A stretch of DNA of 64,000 nucleotides from Geodermatophilus sabuli (lineage in GTDB: Bacteria; Actinomycetota; Actinomycetes; Mycobacteriales; Geodermatophilaceae), in contig NZ_OBDO01000002.1 of NCBI RefSeq assembly GCF_900215145.1, positions 310,001 to 374,000 on the forward strand. The letters run 5' to 3'. Position numbers and translations under genes: made by a program. Of this stretch, positions 43,280 to 58,806 are shown one piece after another. The notes below the pieces were generated by a model. That model saw nothing but the letters and a program-made list of their open reading frames with translations, had not been told where the DNA came from and ran no database searches. Each line of letters starts with the position of its first letter. Positions within the stretch are counted from its first letter, which is position 1.

Positions 43280-43344
43280 CCCCCTCCGGGATCCCCTTCG
43301 CAAGCTCAGGGGATCCCGGAGGGGGCCTTCCAGCCAAGACATCG
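43280..43344 (+). repeat. GC-rich hairpin repeat (rpoB-rpoC), perfect 17-bp stem
   Basis: ccccctccgggatcccc at 43280-43296 and its exact complement at 43309-43325 enclose the 12-base loop ttcgcaagctca. The loop cgcaagctca is shared with the rpsN-rpsH copy. The tail gggccttccagccaagac is a diverged form of the repeat tail. It begins eight bases after the rpoB stop. Confidence 0.8.
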
Positions 43345-43385
43345 GATAAGAGTCCAGTAACGAGCCCCGGAAAGGGGTCATCACT

Positions 43386-47288
<3,903 letters not shown>

Positions 47289-47303
47289 TCTCCGGTAGTG
47301 CAT

Positions 47304-47343
47304 GACAGGGCCCCGCGGACCGTCAGGTCCGCGGGGCCCTGTC
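47304..47343 (+). terminator. rpoBC terminator
   Basis: gacagggccccgcggacc at 47304-47321 pairs perfectly with 47326-47343 across the loop gtca. It also faces the convergent LLM gene. Confidence 0.87.
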
Positions 47344-47454
47344 GTGTCACGTGACCGAGCCATGATCAGGCGGGGCGCCAGCCCTCATCAGGCGGCTGAG
47401 GGCGTCCGTCGAGGGCACGTGACGGAACCCGGCTGCTCCCTCAGGGCAGGGTGC

Positions 47455-48498
47455 TCAGCGGTCCGTGATGCGGCGCATCGTCTCCACCGTGCGGAGCCGG
47501 CTCTCCCGGCTGTCGTCGAGGGGCTGCAGCATCAGGGTGGTCACCCCGGCCTCGCGGAAGGCGGCGACGCGCTCGGCCACGTACGACTCCGGTCCGATCA
47601 GAGAGGTGGCGCGGACCAGCTCCTCGGGCACCGCCGCCGCGGCCTCGTCCTTCTTGCCGTCGAGGTACAGGTCCTGGATGGTCCGGGCCTCGTCCTCGTA
47701 GCCGTAGCGCCGGGCGAGGTCGTTGTAGAAGTTCTTGCCGCGGGCGCCCATCCCGCCGATGTAGAGCGCGAGTGACGGCCGCACGAGGTCGAGCATGCCC
47801 TCGGCGTCGTCCCCGATCGCCACGGGCACACCGGTCACCACCTGCAGCTCGCCCAGCGCGGCGTCGCGCTTGGCCCTACCCGTGGCCAGGGACTGGCCCC
47901 ACACCGACGCCGCCTTCTCCGGCACGAAGAAGATCGGCTCCCACGCCTCGGCGATCTCGGCAGCCAGCTCGACGTTCTTGGGGCCGAGGGCGGCGAGCAG
48001 CACGGGGATGCGTTCGCGAACCGGCGTGTTGATCAGCTTCAGCGGCTTGCCGAGACCGGTGCCCTGCTCGGGCGGGAGCGGGATGGTGTACTTCGGCCCC
48101 TCGTGCGCCAGCCGCTCACGGCGCCACACCTGCCGGCAGATCTCCACGATCTCGCGGGTGCGCTGCAGCGGAGCGTCGTAGGGGACGCCGTGCCAGCCCT
48201 CGATGACCTGCGGGCCGGAGGCGCCCAGCCCGAGGGTGAAGCGGCCACCGGAGACGAAGTCCAGCCCGGCCGCCGTCATCGCGGTCAGCGCCGGCGTGCG
48301 GCTGTAGATGGGGAAGATGCCGCTCATGAGCTCGAGTCGCTCGGTGACCGCGGCCAGGTAGCCGAGCTGGCTCACCGCGTCGAAGGTGTAGACCTCCGCC
48401 ACCATCGCCAGGTCGAGGCCGGCGGACTCGAGGTCACGGATCTCCGCGGCGGTCTCGCGGAACCCCCCGCTGTAGCTGGCCTGGATGCCGATGCGCAC
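47455..48498 (-). CDS. LLM class F420-dependent oxidoreductase
   Basis: About 347 residues of the luciferase-like TIM-barrel family: MRIGIQASYSGGF start, ELMSGIFPIYSRTPALTAMTAAGLD (here as SGIFPIYSRTPALTAMTA), GRFTLGLGASGPQVIEGWHG, and the C-terminal EAGVTTLMLQPLDDSRE. Actinobacterial members use coenzyme F420 rather than FMN; the substrate is unknown. The GTG at 48498 is chosen over 48504 because gaggag at 48506-48511 is only a base or two from the latter. Confidence 0.87.
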   Translation of the reverse strand: MRIGIQASYSGGFRETAAEIRDLESAGLDLAMVAEVYTFDAVSQLGYLAAVTERLELMSGIFPIYSRTPALTAMTAAGLDFVSGGRFTLGLGASGPQVIEGWHGVPYDAPLQRTREIVEICRQVWRRERLAHEGPKYTIPLPPEQGTGLGKPLKLINTPVRERIPVLLAALGPKNVELAAEIAEAWEPIFFVPEKAASVWGQSLATGRAKRDAALGELQVVTGVPVAIGDDAEGMLDLVRPSLALYIGGMGARGKNFYNDLARRYGYEDEARTIQDLYLDGKKDEAAAAVPEELVRATSLIGPESYVAERVAAFREAGVTTLMLQPLDDSRESRLRTVETMRRITDR

Positions 48499-48569
48499 GT
48501 GCACTCCTCAGGTCGGCGGCACCCCGGTGGCGCCGGCACGACCGTATCGGCACGTACGGCCCCCTCCAG

Positions 48570-48616
48570 GGCCCCGGCCCGGGTCCGGCCCCGAGCCTGC
48601 GAGGGGGACGGGGTCC
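48570..48616 (-). repeat. Diverged GC-rich hairpin repeat, inverted copy
   Basis: ggccccggcccgggtccggc, loop cgagcctgcga, then gggggacggggtcc. Same order and ends as the reverse complement of the 62402-62450 copy, with more changes. It lies between the small protein gene and the LLM gene on the minus strand. Confidence 0.5.
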
Positions 48617-48648
48617 TCCCACGAGGGTCGGGGAGGCGGGGTGTTCCT

Positions 48649-48864
48649 TCAGAGGGCGCGGACCACCCCGACGACCTCGGTGACCACGCGGACGCCGTCG
48701 ACGTCCCCTGGGACGCGGCTGGCCACACCCGGGTCCGCGAGGTCGACCTTCACCACGTAGCCGCTGTCACGCCGGGCGAGCCCGACGCCGACCACGCCCG
48801 GGACGGTGGCCAGCCGGGCGCTGAGGGCGCTCTTGGCGGCTCGGGCGGAGGCGCGGTCAGTCAT
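48649..48864 (-). CDS. Small protein resembling the N-terminal domain of the adjacent protease
   Basis: 71 residues from ATG 48864. No family recognised by itself. It shares the sequence LSARLA (residues 14-19) and the ending VVGVVRAL with the first 84 residues of the upstream trypsin-like protease (LSARLA at 13-18; VIGAVRAL at 77-84), with a similar beta/alpha pattern between (VGVGLARRDSGYVVKVDL). It looks like a free-standing copy of the protease propeptide-like domain. Stand-alone propeptide homologues can inhibit or chaperone their protease, so that is the main hypothesis. Lies 116 bp downstream of the protease on the same strand. Confidence 0.7.
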   Translation of the reverse strand: MTDRASARAAKSALSARLATVPGVVGVGLARRDSGYVVKVDLADPGVASRVPGDVDGVRVVTEVVGVVRAL

Positions 48865-48980
48865 GCTACCCATGGTGCCCCCGAACCCCCGAACACGACA
48901 GCCCCTGACCGGTCGTACGGCGGCGGCCCACAGGCAGGGTCCCGCATCGAACCGGCGCGTGGCGGGGCAGGGGCCTCCTT

Positions 48981-49943
48981 CTACGAGGCGACCCATTGCA
49001 GTTCGAGCAGTTCCAGGACCGTGCTCAGCGGGTTGGCGAACGTGACACCGCCGCCGTTGCGGCCCCCGGTCTCGCTGCCCGCGAAGAGCAGGCCCAGCGG
49101 TGCGCGGTCCGAGCTGCGCCAGATGACCGAGCCGCTGTCCCCGCCGTCGCTGAAGCTGCCGCTGAGCCCCTCGATCTCCACCTGGTCGTCGAAGACGTGC
49201 ACGCCTCGGTCGTACTGCACGCTCACGCCGTCCACCTCCACGGCGGTGATCCGGCCGATGGTGTGCGCCGTCGTGCGGCCCACCTTCTCGACCTGCTCGT
49301 CCGGGTCGACGTCGTCCATCGCGGGCACCTCGCCCTCCAGCGGGCCGCCGGGGAGCCGGCCGGGTTCGACGGGGACCTCGGGGTCCAGCGCGGCGACCGC
49401 GGCGTCGACGAGGTTGGCCCGACCGTCCTCGCGGAACCGGACGAAGGCGGCGAGGGTGGCGACCCGGTCGGCGTCGCGGCCGCCGTCCGCCGGCCCGGGC
49501 TGGAGGACCGCGTCCCCGACGGCGGCCGAGTCCGTGGCCGCGAGGACGTGGTTGTTCGACAGCAGGCCGAGCCGGCCGTCCACGCGCACGAAGCCGCCCA
49601 GCGTGCCAGCGCTGACTGTCGAGTGGGCCACCGACAGCCCAGGGTGCAGCGGCCGGGTGCGGCGCTGGAGCTCGCCCGGGGTGGGGGAGGACAGCGCCCG
49701 CACCGCGCCGATCACCCGGACGTCCACCTCCTCCAGCACGGCGTCGTCCAGGCCGTTGAGCAGGAGGTCGGCGTCGTCCTTGGCGGTGACGCGGATGGCC
49801 AGGTGGGCCCGGCCGGGGCCGATGGGTGCCAGGCCGAGCGCCGGGCGGGCCCAACCGGCCAGGGCGCTGGCGCTGACCGGACCTGCCTCGGCCAGGCGAG
49901 CCGACAGATGGGCCTTGAGCTCGCGGGCGAGGTCGACGTGCAC
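48981..49943 (-). CDS. Trypsin-like serine protease (Nal1-like)
   Basis: 320 residues with a chymotrypsin-fold triad: His132 (LLSNNHVLAA), Asp180 (ANLVDAAVAAL) and Ser270 (FSDGGDSGSVIW). Residues 1-85 form an N-terminal alpha/beta domain without the triad. No signal peptide is visible, so it is probably cytoplasmic, as for similar bacterial S1-like proteins found beside mobile or stress genes. GTG start behind ggaggatccc. Substrates are unknown. Confidence 0.82.
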   Translation of the reverse strand: MHVDLARELKAHLSARLAEAGPVSASALAGWARPALGLAPIGPGRAHLAIRVTAKDDADLLLNGLDDAVLEEVDVRVIGAVRALSSPTPGELQRRTRPLHPGLSVAHSTVSAGTLGGFVRVDGRLGLLSNNHVLAATDSAAVGDAVLQPGPADGGRDADRVATLAAFVRFREDGRANLVDAAVAALDPEVPVEPGRLPGGPLEGEVPAMDDVDPDEQVEKVGRTTAHTIGRITAVEVDGVSVQYDRGVHVFDDQVEIEGLSGSFSDGGDSGSVIWRSSDRAPLGLLFAGSETGGRNGGGVTFANPLSTVLELLELQWVAS

Positions 49944-50221
49944 GGGATCCTCCGGTGGCGTTCGGTGGGCGTCCTGCCACCGACGGTAGGGCCGGGGTAC
50001 GACAGTCGCGCGTCGGTCGCCATCGGCCCAGCCGGGGTGGGTGTCGGAGCGTGCGGAGCACCTCTCCGACGCGGCGTGACCGGTACAGTCGCGCCACCGC
50101 CGGGCCGCCGGTCGGGTCCGTCCGCCGCGGGAACACCCCCGGTCGGTGCGGCGTTCACCCTGCCGTACGACCCCGGCGGGTGGGCTGACCCACCGCCTGT
50201 CGACATGTGGCGGACCCGGCT

Positions 50222-50250
50222 TTGACCGCGTCCGAGCACGCGGGTATCGT
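50222..50250 (+). promoter_or_regulatory. rpsL (str operon) promoter
   Basis: TTGACC at 50222-50227 and TATCGT at 50245-50250, spacer 17 bp, the best sigma-70-type promoter in the window. It gives a leader of about 250 bases before rpsL. The region 49944-50509 has no gene; a second TANNNT box (TACAGT, 50084-50089) and a small hairpin, ggtggg/cccacc near 50180, are the only other features seen. Confidence 0.7.
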
Positions 50251-50509
50251 GGTCAGCCGTGCCCAGGGTGCCCTGGGCCTGCTCCCGTTCGCGGTGCGCC
50301 TGCCGGTAGGTGGTGGCGCCGAGTCGCGGGGGGCGACCGATCCGGTTCCAAACGCCGGCCGGTCCTGGGAAGGGCGACACGCCCGACCGCGGGGACCGGT
50401 GGTGGACCACGGCCGGCACCGGGTACGACCCCAGCAGGACCGGCACCCAGGCACAGCAGAGCACCGTCCACAAGCACGACCCAGCGCAGGTAGGAGATCC
50501 AGGCCACCC

Positions 50510-50884
50510 ATGCCCACGATCAACCAGCTGGTCCGCAAGGGCCGCGAGGACAAGGTCGAGAAGACCAAGACCCCGGCGCTGAAGGGCTCCCCTCAGCGTC
50601 GTGGCGTGTGCACCCGCGTGTACACGACGACGCCGAAGAAGCCCAACTCGGCGCTGCGCAAGGTCGCTCGCGTGCGTCTCACGAGTGGCATCGAGGTGAC
50701 CGCCTACATCCCGGGCGTCGGCCACAACCTGCAGGAGCACTCGATGGTGCTCGTGCGCGGCGGCCGCGTGAAGGACCTCCCCGGCGTGCGTTACAAGATC
50801 ATCCGCGGCTCGCTCGACACCCAGGGTGTCCGCAACCGCAAGCAGGCTCGCAGCCGGTACGGCGCGAAGAAGGAGAAGAGCTGA
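50510..50884 (+). CDS. rpsL: 30S ribosomal protein S12 (uS12)
   Basis: 124 residues from ATG 50510. [19 protein letters not shown] and [13 protein letters not shown] have the wild-type lysines where streptomycin resistance mutations arise, so sensitivity is expected. Upstream in-frame sequence is leader, not protein. First gene of rpsL-rpsG-fusA-tuf; rpsG starts two bases after the stop. Confidence 0.97.
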   Translation: MPTINQLVRKGREDKVEKTKTPALKGSPQRRGVCTRVYTTTPKKPNSALRKVARVRLTSGIEVTAYIPGVGHNLQEHSMVLVRGGRVKDLPGVRYKIIRGSLDTQGVRNRKQARSRYGAKKEKS

Positions 50885-50885
50885 C

Positions 50886-51356
50886 ATGCCGCGCAAGGGC
50901 CCTGCACCGCGCCGCCCCCTGGTCGCCGACCCGGTGTACCAGTCGCCGCTGGTGACCCAGCTGGTGAACAAGGTTCTCGTCGACGGCAAGCGCTCGGTCG
51001 CCGAGTCGATCGTCTACGGCGCCCTCGAGGGCTGCCGGACGAAGACCGACACCGACCCGGTCGTCACGCTCAAGCGGGCGCTGGACAACGTCAAGCCCGC
51101 CCTCGAGGTCCGCAGCCGCCGCGTCGGTGGTGCGACCTACCAGGTCCCGGTCGAGGTCCGTGCCTCACGGAGCACCACGCTGGGCCTGCGCTGGCTGATC
51201 CAGTACAGCCGCGCTCGTCGTGAGAAGACGATGACCGAGCGCCTGATGAACGAGCTCCTCGACGCCAGCAACGGCCTCGGTGCCGCGGTGAAGCGCCGCG
51301 AGGACACGCACAAGATGGCCGAGTCGAACAAGGCCTTCGCGCACTACCGCTGGTAA
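50886..51356 (+). CDS. rpsG: 30S ribosomal protein S7 (uS7)
   Basis: 156 residues from ATG 50886. [18 protein letters not shown] and [21 protein letters not shown] ends are typical of uS7, which nucleates the 30S head. The next gene starts after a 103-bp spacer with a hairpin. Confidence 0.97.
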   Translation: MPRKGPAPRRPLVADPVYQSPLVTQLVNKVLVDGKRSVAESIVYGALEGCRTKTDTDPVVTLKRALDNVKPALEVRSRRVGGATYQVPVEVRASRSTTLGLRWLIQYSRARREKTMTERLMNELLDASNGLGAAVKRREDTHKMAESNKAFAHYRW

Positions 51357-51362
51357 GTGCGA

Positions 51363-51390
51363 CCGCGGCTGGCTCCGCCAGCCCCCGCGG
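51363..51390 (+). terminator. Intercistronic hairpin, rpsG-fusA
   Basis: ccgcggctggc pairs with gccag and ccgcgg (three bulged C), loop tcc. It sits just behind rpsG and could tune read-through into fusA or protect mRNA ends; not clearly a terminator. Confidence 0.45.
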
Positions 51391-51459
51391 CCGGCGGGTA
51401 GTCCGGGCCACCCCCTGGACACCGCACGCGGACTGCGAACCAAAGAGGAGACGAGACAG

Positions 51460-53559
<2,100 letters not shown>

Positions 53560-53562
53560 CCT

Positions 53563-53589
53563 GCCGGGTGGGGGTACACCCCGCCCGGC
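53563..53589 (+). terminator. Intercistronic hairpin, fusA-tuf
   Basis: gccgggtgggg at 53563-53573 pairs with ccccgcccggc at 53579-53589 with one G-U pair. It begins four bases after the fusA stop and may attenuate or protect the message. Confidence 0.5.
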
Positions 53590-53650
53590 CCCCCAGCCAG
53601 CCCACCCCAGAGTTCGCGCACGACTGCGACACCACGAGGAGAGGAACCCA

Positions 53651-54844
53651 GTGGCCAAGGCCAAGTTCGAGCGGACCAAGCCGCACGTCAACATCGGCAC
53701 CATCGGGCACATCGACCACGGCAAGACCACGCTGACCGCGGCGATCACCAAGGTGCTGCACGACAAGTACCCGGACCTCAACGAGGCGTCCGCCTTCGAC
53801 TCGATCGACAAGGCGCCCGAGGAGAAGGCCCGTGGCATCACGATCTCGATCGCGCACGTCGAGTACCAGACCGAGAGCCGGCACTACGCGCACGTCGACT
53901 GCCCCGGTCACGCCGACTACATCAAGAACATGATCACCGGTGCGGCGCAGATGGACGGCGCCATCCTGGTGGTCGCGGCGACCGACGGTCCGATGCCGCA
54001 GACCAAGGAGCACGTCCTCCTGGCCCGTCAGGTCGGCGTCCCCTACATCGTCGTGGCGCTCAACAAGGCCGACATGGTCGACGACGAGGAGATCCTCGAG
54101 CTCGTCGAGCTCGAGGTGCGCGAGCTGCTCAGCGAGTACGAGTTCCCGGGCGACGACGTCCCCGTGGTCCGCGTCTCGGCGCTGAAGGCCCTCGAGGGCG
54201 ACGCCGAGTGGGGCAACAAGCTCATGGAGCTCATGGACGCGGTCGACTCCGCGATCCCCGAGCCGCTGCGTGAGATCGACAAGCCCTTCCTCATGCCCGT
54301 CGAGGACGTCTTCACCATCACCGGCCGCGGCACCGTCGTGACCGGTCGTGTGGAGCGTGGCATCGTCAAGGTGTCCGAGGAGATCGAGATCGTCGGCATC
54401 CGTCCGAGCTCGACCAAGACGACCGTCACCGGCGTCGAGATGTTCCGCAAGCTGCTCGACCAGGGCCAGGCCGGCGACAACGTCGGGCTGCTGCTGCGCG
54501 GCATCAAGCGCGAGGACGTCGAGCGCGGCCAGGTCGTGGTGAAGCCGGGTTCCATCACCCCGCACACCAACTTCGAGGCCTCGGTCTTCATCCTCTCGAA
54601 GGACGAGGGCGGCCGTCACACGCCGTTCTTCAACAACTACCGTCCCCAGTTCTACTTCCGGACGACGGACGTGACGGGTGTGGTGACCCTGCCCGCCGGC
54701 ACCGAGATGGTCATGCCGGGCGACAACACCGACATGACGGTCGAGCTGATCCAGCCGATCGCCATGGAGGAGGGCCTGAAGTTCGCCATCCGTGAGGGTG
54801 GCCGGACGGTCGGCGCTGGTCGCGTCACCAAGATCATCAAGTAA
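53651..54844 (+). CDS. tuf: Elongation factor Tu
   Basis: 397 residues from GTG 53651 behind gaggagaggaaccca. G1 [10 protein letters not shown]3 [13 protein letters not shown]4 NKADMVDD; domain [21 protein letters not shown]-terminus [11 protein letters not shown]. Delivers aminoacyl-tRNA to the ribosome. Only copy in the window. An upstream in-frame extension overlaps fusA and is a shadow. Confidence 0.98.
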   Translation: MAKAKFERTKPHVNIGTIGHIDHGKTTLTAAITKVLHDKYPDLNEASAFDSIDKAPEEKARGITISIAHVEYQTESRHYAHVDCPGHADYIKNMITGAAQMDGAILVVAATDGPMPQTKEHVLLARQVGVPYIVVALNKADMVDDEEILELVELEVRELLSEYEFPGDDVPVVRVSALKALEGDAEWGNKLMELMDAVDSAIPEPLREIDKPFLMPVEDVFTITGRGTVVTGRVERGIVKVSEEIEIVGIRPSSTKTTVTGVEMFRKLLDQGQAGDNVGLLLRGIKREDVERGQVVVKPGSITPHTNFEASVFILSKDEGGRHTPFFNNYRPQFYFRTTDVTGVVTLPAGTEMVMPGDNTDMTVELIQPIAMEEGLKFAIREGGRTVGAGRVTKIIK

Positions 54845-54852
54845 CACCCCGG

Positions 54853-54884
54853 ACGGGCGGCGGCCGACTGCGGCCGCCGCCCGT
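54853..54884 (+). terminator. Terminator of the str operon
   Basis: acgggcggcggccg at 54853-54866 and its perfect complement at 54871-54884, loop actg, ten bases after the tuf stop. The following 110 bases to rpsJ should hold the S10 operon promoter; TTCGGA at 54933 and TAGTAC at 54957 are weak candidates. Confidence 0.83.
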
Positions 54885-54993
54885 TCCTGGGCGGGGAACC
54901 GCCCATCCCGCTGGGGCCTGACCGGATCACGGTTCGGACCACCCGGCGTTCCCAGCTAGTACAGACACCGATCGGCAGGAGCAGAAGACAGCG

Positions 54994-55299
54994 ATGGCGG
55001 GACAGAAGATCCGCATCCGGCTGAAGGCCTACGACCACGAGGCGATCGACGCCTCGGCGCGGCGCATCGTCGAGACGGTGACCAAGACCGGTGCGCGCGT
55101 CGTCGGCCCGGTGCCGCTGCCGACGGAGAAGAACGTGTACTGCGTCATCCGGTCCCCGCACAAGTACAAGGACTCGCGGGAGCACTTCGAGATGCGTACG
55201 CACAAGCGGCTCATCGACATCCTCGACCCGACGCCGAAGACGGTCGACGCGCTCATGCGCATCGACCTGCCGGCTTCGGTCGACGTCAACATCCAGTAA
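54994..55299 (+). CDS. rpsJ: 30S ribosomal protein S10 (uS10)
   Basis: 101 residues. [20 protein letters not shown] and [20 protein letters not shown] are diagnostic; also a NusB partner in antitermination. First gene of the S10 operon, ATG behind caggagcagaagacagcg. Confidence 0.98.
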   Translation: MAGQKIRIRLKAYDHEAIDASARRIVETVTKTGARVVGPVPLPTEKNVYCVIRSPHKYKDSREHFEMRTHKRLIDILDPTPKTVDALMRIDLPASVDVNIQ

Positions 55300-55314
55300 G
55301 GGCAGTCAGCAGAC

Positions 55315-55980
55315 ATGGCGAGCACATTCCGTGGTCTCCTCGGCGAGAAGCTGGGCATGACCCAGGTCTTCGACGAGAACAACCGCATCGTGCCGGTGAC
55401 CGTCGTCAAGGCGGGTCCGTGTGTGGTGACCCAGGTGCGCACCCCCGAGGTCGACGGCTACTCCGCCGTCCAGCTCGGATTCGGTGAGATCGACCCGCGC
55501 AAGGTGAACAGGCCCGAGGGTGGGCACTTCGCCAAGGCGGGCGTCACGCCGCGCCGGCACCTGGTGGAACTGCGCACCGCGGACGCCTCGAGCTACACGG
55601 TCGGCCAGGAGCTGACCGCCGAGGTCCTCGACGGCGTCGCGAAGGTCGACGTCATCGGCACCAGCAAGGGCAAGGGCACCGCCGGCGTCATGAAGCGTCA
55701 CGGCTTCAAGGGCCTCGGCGCGGCGCACGGCACCCAGCGCAAGCACCGGTCGCCCGGTTCCATCGGCGGGGCCTCGACCCCCGGCCGCGTCTTCAAGGGC
55801 CTGCGCATGGCCGGCCGCATGGGCGCGGTGAAGACGACGACCCTGTCGCTCAACGTGCACAAGGTGGACGCCGAGCGCGGGCTGCTGCTGATCAAGGGCG
55901 CGATCCCGGGCCCGAAGGGCGGGCTCGTGCTCGTCCGGTCGGCCGTCAAGGGCGGCCCCGTGGGGAGTGACAACCAGTGA
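55315..55980 (+). CDS. rplC: 50S ribosomal protein L3 (uL3)
   Basis: 221 residues. [33 protein letters not shown] and [19 protein letters not shown] with GRMG are the uL3 signatures near the peptidyl transferase centre. Fifteen bases behind rpsJ; GTGA overlap with rplD. Confidence 0.97.
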   Translation: MASTFRGLLGEKLGMTQVFDENNRIVPVTVVKAGPCVVTQVRTPEVDGYSAVQLGFGEIDPRKVNRPEGGHFAKAGVTPRRHLVELRTADASSYTVGQELTAEVLDGVAKVDVIGTSKGKGTAGVMKRHGFKGLGAAHGTQRKHRSPGSIGGASTPGRVFKGLRMAGRMGAVKTTTLSLNVHKVDAERGLLLIKGAIPGPKGGLVLVRSAVKGGPVGSDNQ

Positions 55981-56840
55981 CCCAGTCCACCGAGACCCGG
56001 ACCGACCGTGAGGTCGACGTCCGGACCCCGGCGGGGGAGACCGCCGGCAGCGTGACGCTGCCCGGTGAGCTCTTCGACGCGTCGGCCAACGTCTCGCTCA
56101 TGCACCAGGTCGTGGTGGCCCAGCTGGCCGCCGCTCGCCAGGGCACGCACGCGACCAAGACCCGCGGTCAGGTCAGCGGCGGTGGCGCCAAGCCGTACCG
56201 GCAGAAGGGCACCGGCCGCGCCCGCCAGGGCTCGACCCGCGCTCCGCAGTTCGAGGGCGGTGGCACCGTCCACGGGCCGCAGCCCCGCGACTACACCCAA
56301 CGGACCCCCAAGAAGATGAAGGCCGCCGCCCTCCGCGGTGCCCTCTCCGACCGGGCCCGTGAGAACCGCGTGCACGTGGTGAGCACCTTCGTCGACGGGG
56401 ACGCCCCGAAGACGAAGGCCGCGCTGGCCACCCTCGAGGCGATCACCTCCGCCAAGCGGGTCCTGGTCGTCCTCGACCACGACGACGTCCTCAACTGGGT
56501 GAGCCTGCGCAACGTGCCGCAGGTGCACCTGATCGAGGCCGGGCAGCTCAACACCTACGACGTGCTGGTCTCCGACGAGGTGGTCTTCACCGAGACCGCC
56601 CTCGCCGAGTTCGTGGCCGGTCCGACGTCCGGCAAGCGCCGTGGGGTGGAGAAGCCCGACCTCACGACGCCCGACGTCCCCGGCGCCATCCCGTCGATCC
56701 AGCCGGCCCAGGGCACCACCGACCTGGACCTCGACAGCGACACCACCGAGGAGAAGCCGGCGAGCGAGCTCGCGAGCTCGCCCGAGGGCACAGCAGCGCC
56801 GCTCACGCGGCCGACGAGCGCCAGCGAGGAGACCAAGTGA
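55977..56840 (+). CDS. rplD: 50S ribosomal protein L4 (uL4) with repeat-derived tail
   Basis: 287 residues, about 65 more than usual. The core has [33 protein letters not shown] (seen as [20 protein letters not shown]) and ends near residue 222 (GPTSGKRRG). The rest is Pro/Asp/Glu/Thr-rich; its last 26 residues, ending [11 protein letters not shown], are encoded by copy 4 of the 79-bp repeat. L4 lines the exit tunnel and in some bacteria represses the S10 operon. GTG start overlaps rplC, GTGA overlap with rplW. Confidence 0.95.
   Translation: MTQSTETRTDREVDVRTPAGETAGSVTLPGELFDASANVSLMHQVVVAQLAAARQGTHATKTRGQVSGGGAKPYRQKGTGRARQGSTRAPQFEGGGTVHGPQPRDYTQRTPKKMKAAALRGALSDRARENRVHVVSTFVDGDAPKTKAALATLEAITSAKRVLVVLDHDDVLNWVSLRNVPQVHLIEAGQLNTYDVLVSDEVVFTETALAEFVAGPTSGKRRGVEKPDLTTPDVPGAIPSIQPAQGTTDLDLDSDTTEEKPASELASSPEGTAAPLTRPTSASEETK
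56761..56839 (+). repeat. 79-bp repeat, copy 4, coding for the RplD C-terminus
   Basis: Same length and core as copies 1-3, ending in the rplW GTG. Here the first base is C, not T, and the upstream gene reads through the whole element, stopping only at the TGA that overlaps rplW. cgagcgagctcgcgagctcg at its start is itself palindromic. The GAGGAG of the core serves rplW (gaggagaccaagtg). Confidence 0.87.
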
Positions 56841-57136
56841 GCGTCCGCGACCCCCGGGACGTCCTGCTGTCCCCGGTCATCTCGGAGAAGAGCTACGGGC
56901 TGCTGGACGACAACCAGTACACGTTCATCGTGCTGCCCGAGGCCAACAAGACGCAGATCAAGATCGCGGTCGAGCAGATCTTCAACGTGAAGGTGCTCGG
57001 CGTGAACACGATCAACCGCCAGGGCAAGCGCAAGCGGGCCAAGGGTGGGATGGGCAAGCGGAAGGACACCAAGCGCGCCATCGTGTCCCTCGCCCCCGGC
57101 GACCGCATCGAGATCTTCGGTGGTCCCGGCGCCTGA
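56837..57136 (+). CDS. rplW: 50S ribosomal protein L23 (uL23)
   Basis: 99 residues. [23 protein letters not shown] and [16 protein letters not shown] are typical; the protein sits at the tunnel exit and docks trigger factor and SRP. GTG overlaps the rplD stop; its ribosome binding site is provided by the 79-bp repeat. Confidence 0.96.
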   Translation: MSVRDPRDVLLSPVISEKSYGLLDDNQYTFIVLPEANKTQIKIAVEQIFNVKVLGVNTINRQGKRKRAKGGMGKRKDTKRAIVSLAPGDRIEIFGGPGA

Positions 57137-57179
57137 GCGCCGGGACCGTTCGGACCAGAGATAGAGGACTGAGTCAGCA

Positions 57180-58013
57180 ATGGCTATCCGCAAGTACAAG
57201 CCGACGACGCCGGGCCGCCGCGGCTCCAGCGTCGCCGACTTCGCCGAGGTCACCCGCGACCATCCCGAGAAGTCGCTGGTCCGACCGCTGCACGGTCGCG
57301 GCGGGCGCAACGTCCACGGGAAGGTCACGGCGCGACACCAGGGCGGCGGGCACAAGCGTGCCTACCGGGTGATCGACTTCCGCCGGGCCGACAAGGACGG
57401 CGTGCCGGCCAAGGTCGCGCACATCGAGTACGACCCCAACCGCACCTCGCGCATCGCGCTGCTGCACTTCGCCGACGGCGAGAAGCGGTACATCATCGCG
57501 CCGGCCCGCCTGAAGCAGGGTGACACGGTGGAGTGCGGCCCCGCGGCCGACATCAAGCCGGGCAACAACCTGCCGCTGCGGAACATCCCGGTGGGCACCG
57601 TGGTTCATGCCATCGAGCTCCGTCCCGGTGGCGGCGCGAAGATCGCCCGCTCGGCCGGTACCAGCGTCCAGCTGGTCGCCCGTGAGGGCCGTCTCGCGCA
57701 GCTGCGCATGCCGTCGGGCGAGATCCGCAACGTCGACGTCCGCTGCCGCGCGACCGTCGGCGAGGTGGGCAACGCCGAGCAGTCGAACATCAACTGGGGC
57801 AAGGCCGGCCGCATGCGGTGGAAGGGCAAGCGCCCGACCGTCCGTGGTGTCGCCATGAACCCGGTGGACCACCCGCACGGCGGTGGTGAGGGCAAGACCT
57901 CCGGTGGTCGCCACCCGGTGAACCCGAAGGGCAAGCCGGAGGGCCGGACGCGCAAGCGGAAGGCCAGTGACGCCCTGATCGTGCGCCGCCGGCGCACCAA
58001 CAAGAAGCGCTGA
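57180..58013 (+). CDS. rplB: 50S ribosomal protein L2 (uL2)
   Basis: 277 residues. [17 protein letters not shown] start, [15 protein letters not shown] and the [21 protein letters not shown] segment ([18 protein letters not shown]) near the peptidyl transferase centre, with the essential His. ATG behind agaggactgagtcagca. Confidence 0.98.
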   Translation: MAIRKYKPTTPGRRGSSVADFAEVTRDHPEKSLVRPLHGRGGRNVHGKVTARHQGGGHKRAYRVIDFRRADKDGVPAKVAHIEYDPNRTSRIALLHFADGEKRYIIAPARLKQGDTVECGPAADIKPGNNLPLRNIPVGTVVHAIELRPGGGAKIARSAGTSVQLVAREGRLAQLRMPSGEIRNVDVRCRATVGEVGNAEQSNINWGKAGRMRWKGKRPTVRGVAMNPVDHPHGGGEGKTSGGRHPVNPKGKPEGRTRKRKASDALIVRRRRTNKKR

Positions 58014-58036
58014 GCGGGTAGAGGAGTCCGACAGAC

Positions 58037-58318
<282 letters not shown>

Positions 58319-58338
58319 CCAGGTAGAGAGAGATTCCA

Positions 58339-58806
58339 ATGACTTCCCAGGTGGGACAGGAGACGCCGGTCGCCCGGGCCACGGCCCGGTTCGTCCGCGT
58401 CACCCCCATGAAGGCACGCCGGGTGGTGGACCTCATCCGCTACCTGCCGACCGACGAGGCCCTGGCGCTGCTGCGGTTCGCCCCGCAGGCCGCCAGTGAG
58501 CCGGTGCTCAAGGTGGTGGCCAGCGCCGTCGCGAACGCCGAGCACAACCTGCGGCTGGACCCGGCCGCCCTGGTCGTGAGCGCCGCGTACGTCGACGAGG
58601 GCCCGACGCTCAAGCGGATCCGTCCGCGGGCGCAGGGCCGTGCGTTCCGCATCAACAAGCGGACCTCGCACATCACCGTCGAGGTCGCGGAGGTGACCGC
58701 CAGCGACGAGCTCGCCGGCAAGTCGCGCACCGCTCGCCGCCGTACCGGCCAGTCCGGCCCGGCCACCCAGCAGCAGAAGAGCAACACGAGGGGAGGGACC
58801 CGCTAG
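58339..58806 (+). CDS. rplV: 50S ribosomal protein L22 (uL22)
   Basis: 155 residues. [39 protein letters not shown] and [18 protein letters not shown] (the loop lining the exit tunnel and macrolide site). A 35-residue basic Gln/Thr-rich tail follows the core. TAGTG overlap with rpsC. Confidence 0.97.
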   Translation: MTSQVGQETPVARATARFVRVTPMKARRVVDLIRYLPTDEALALLRFAPQAASEPVLKVVASAVANAEHNLRLDPAALVVSAAYVDEGPTLKRIRPRAQGRAFRINKRTSHITVEVAEVTASDELAGKSRTARRRTGQSGPATQQQKSNTRGGTR

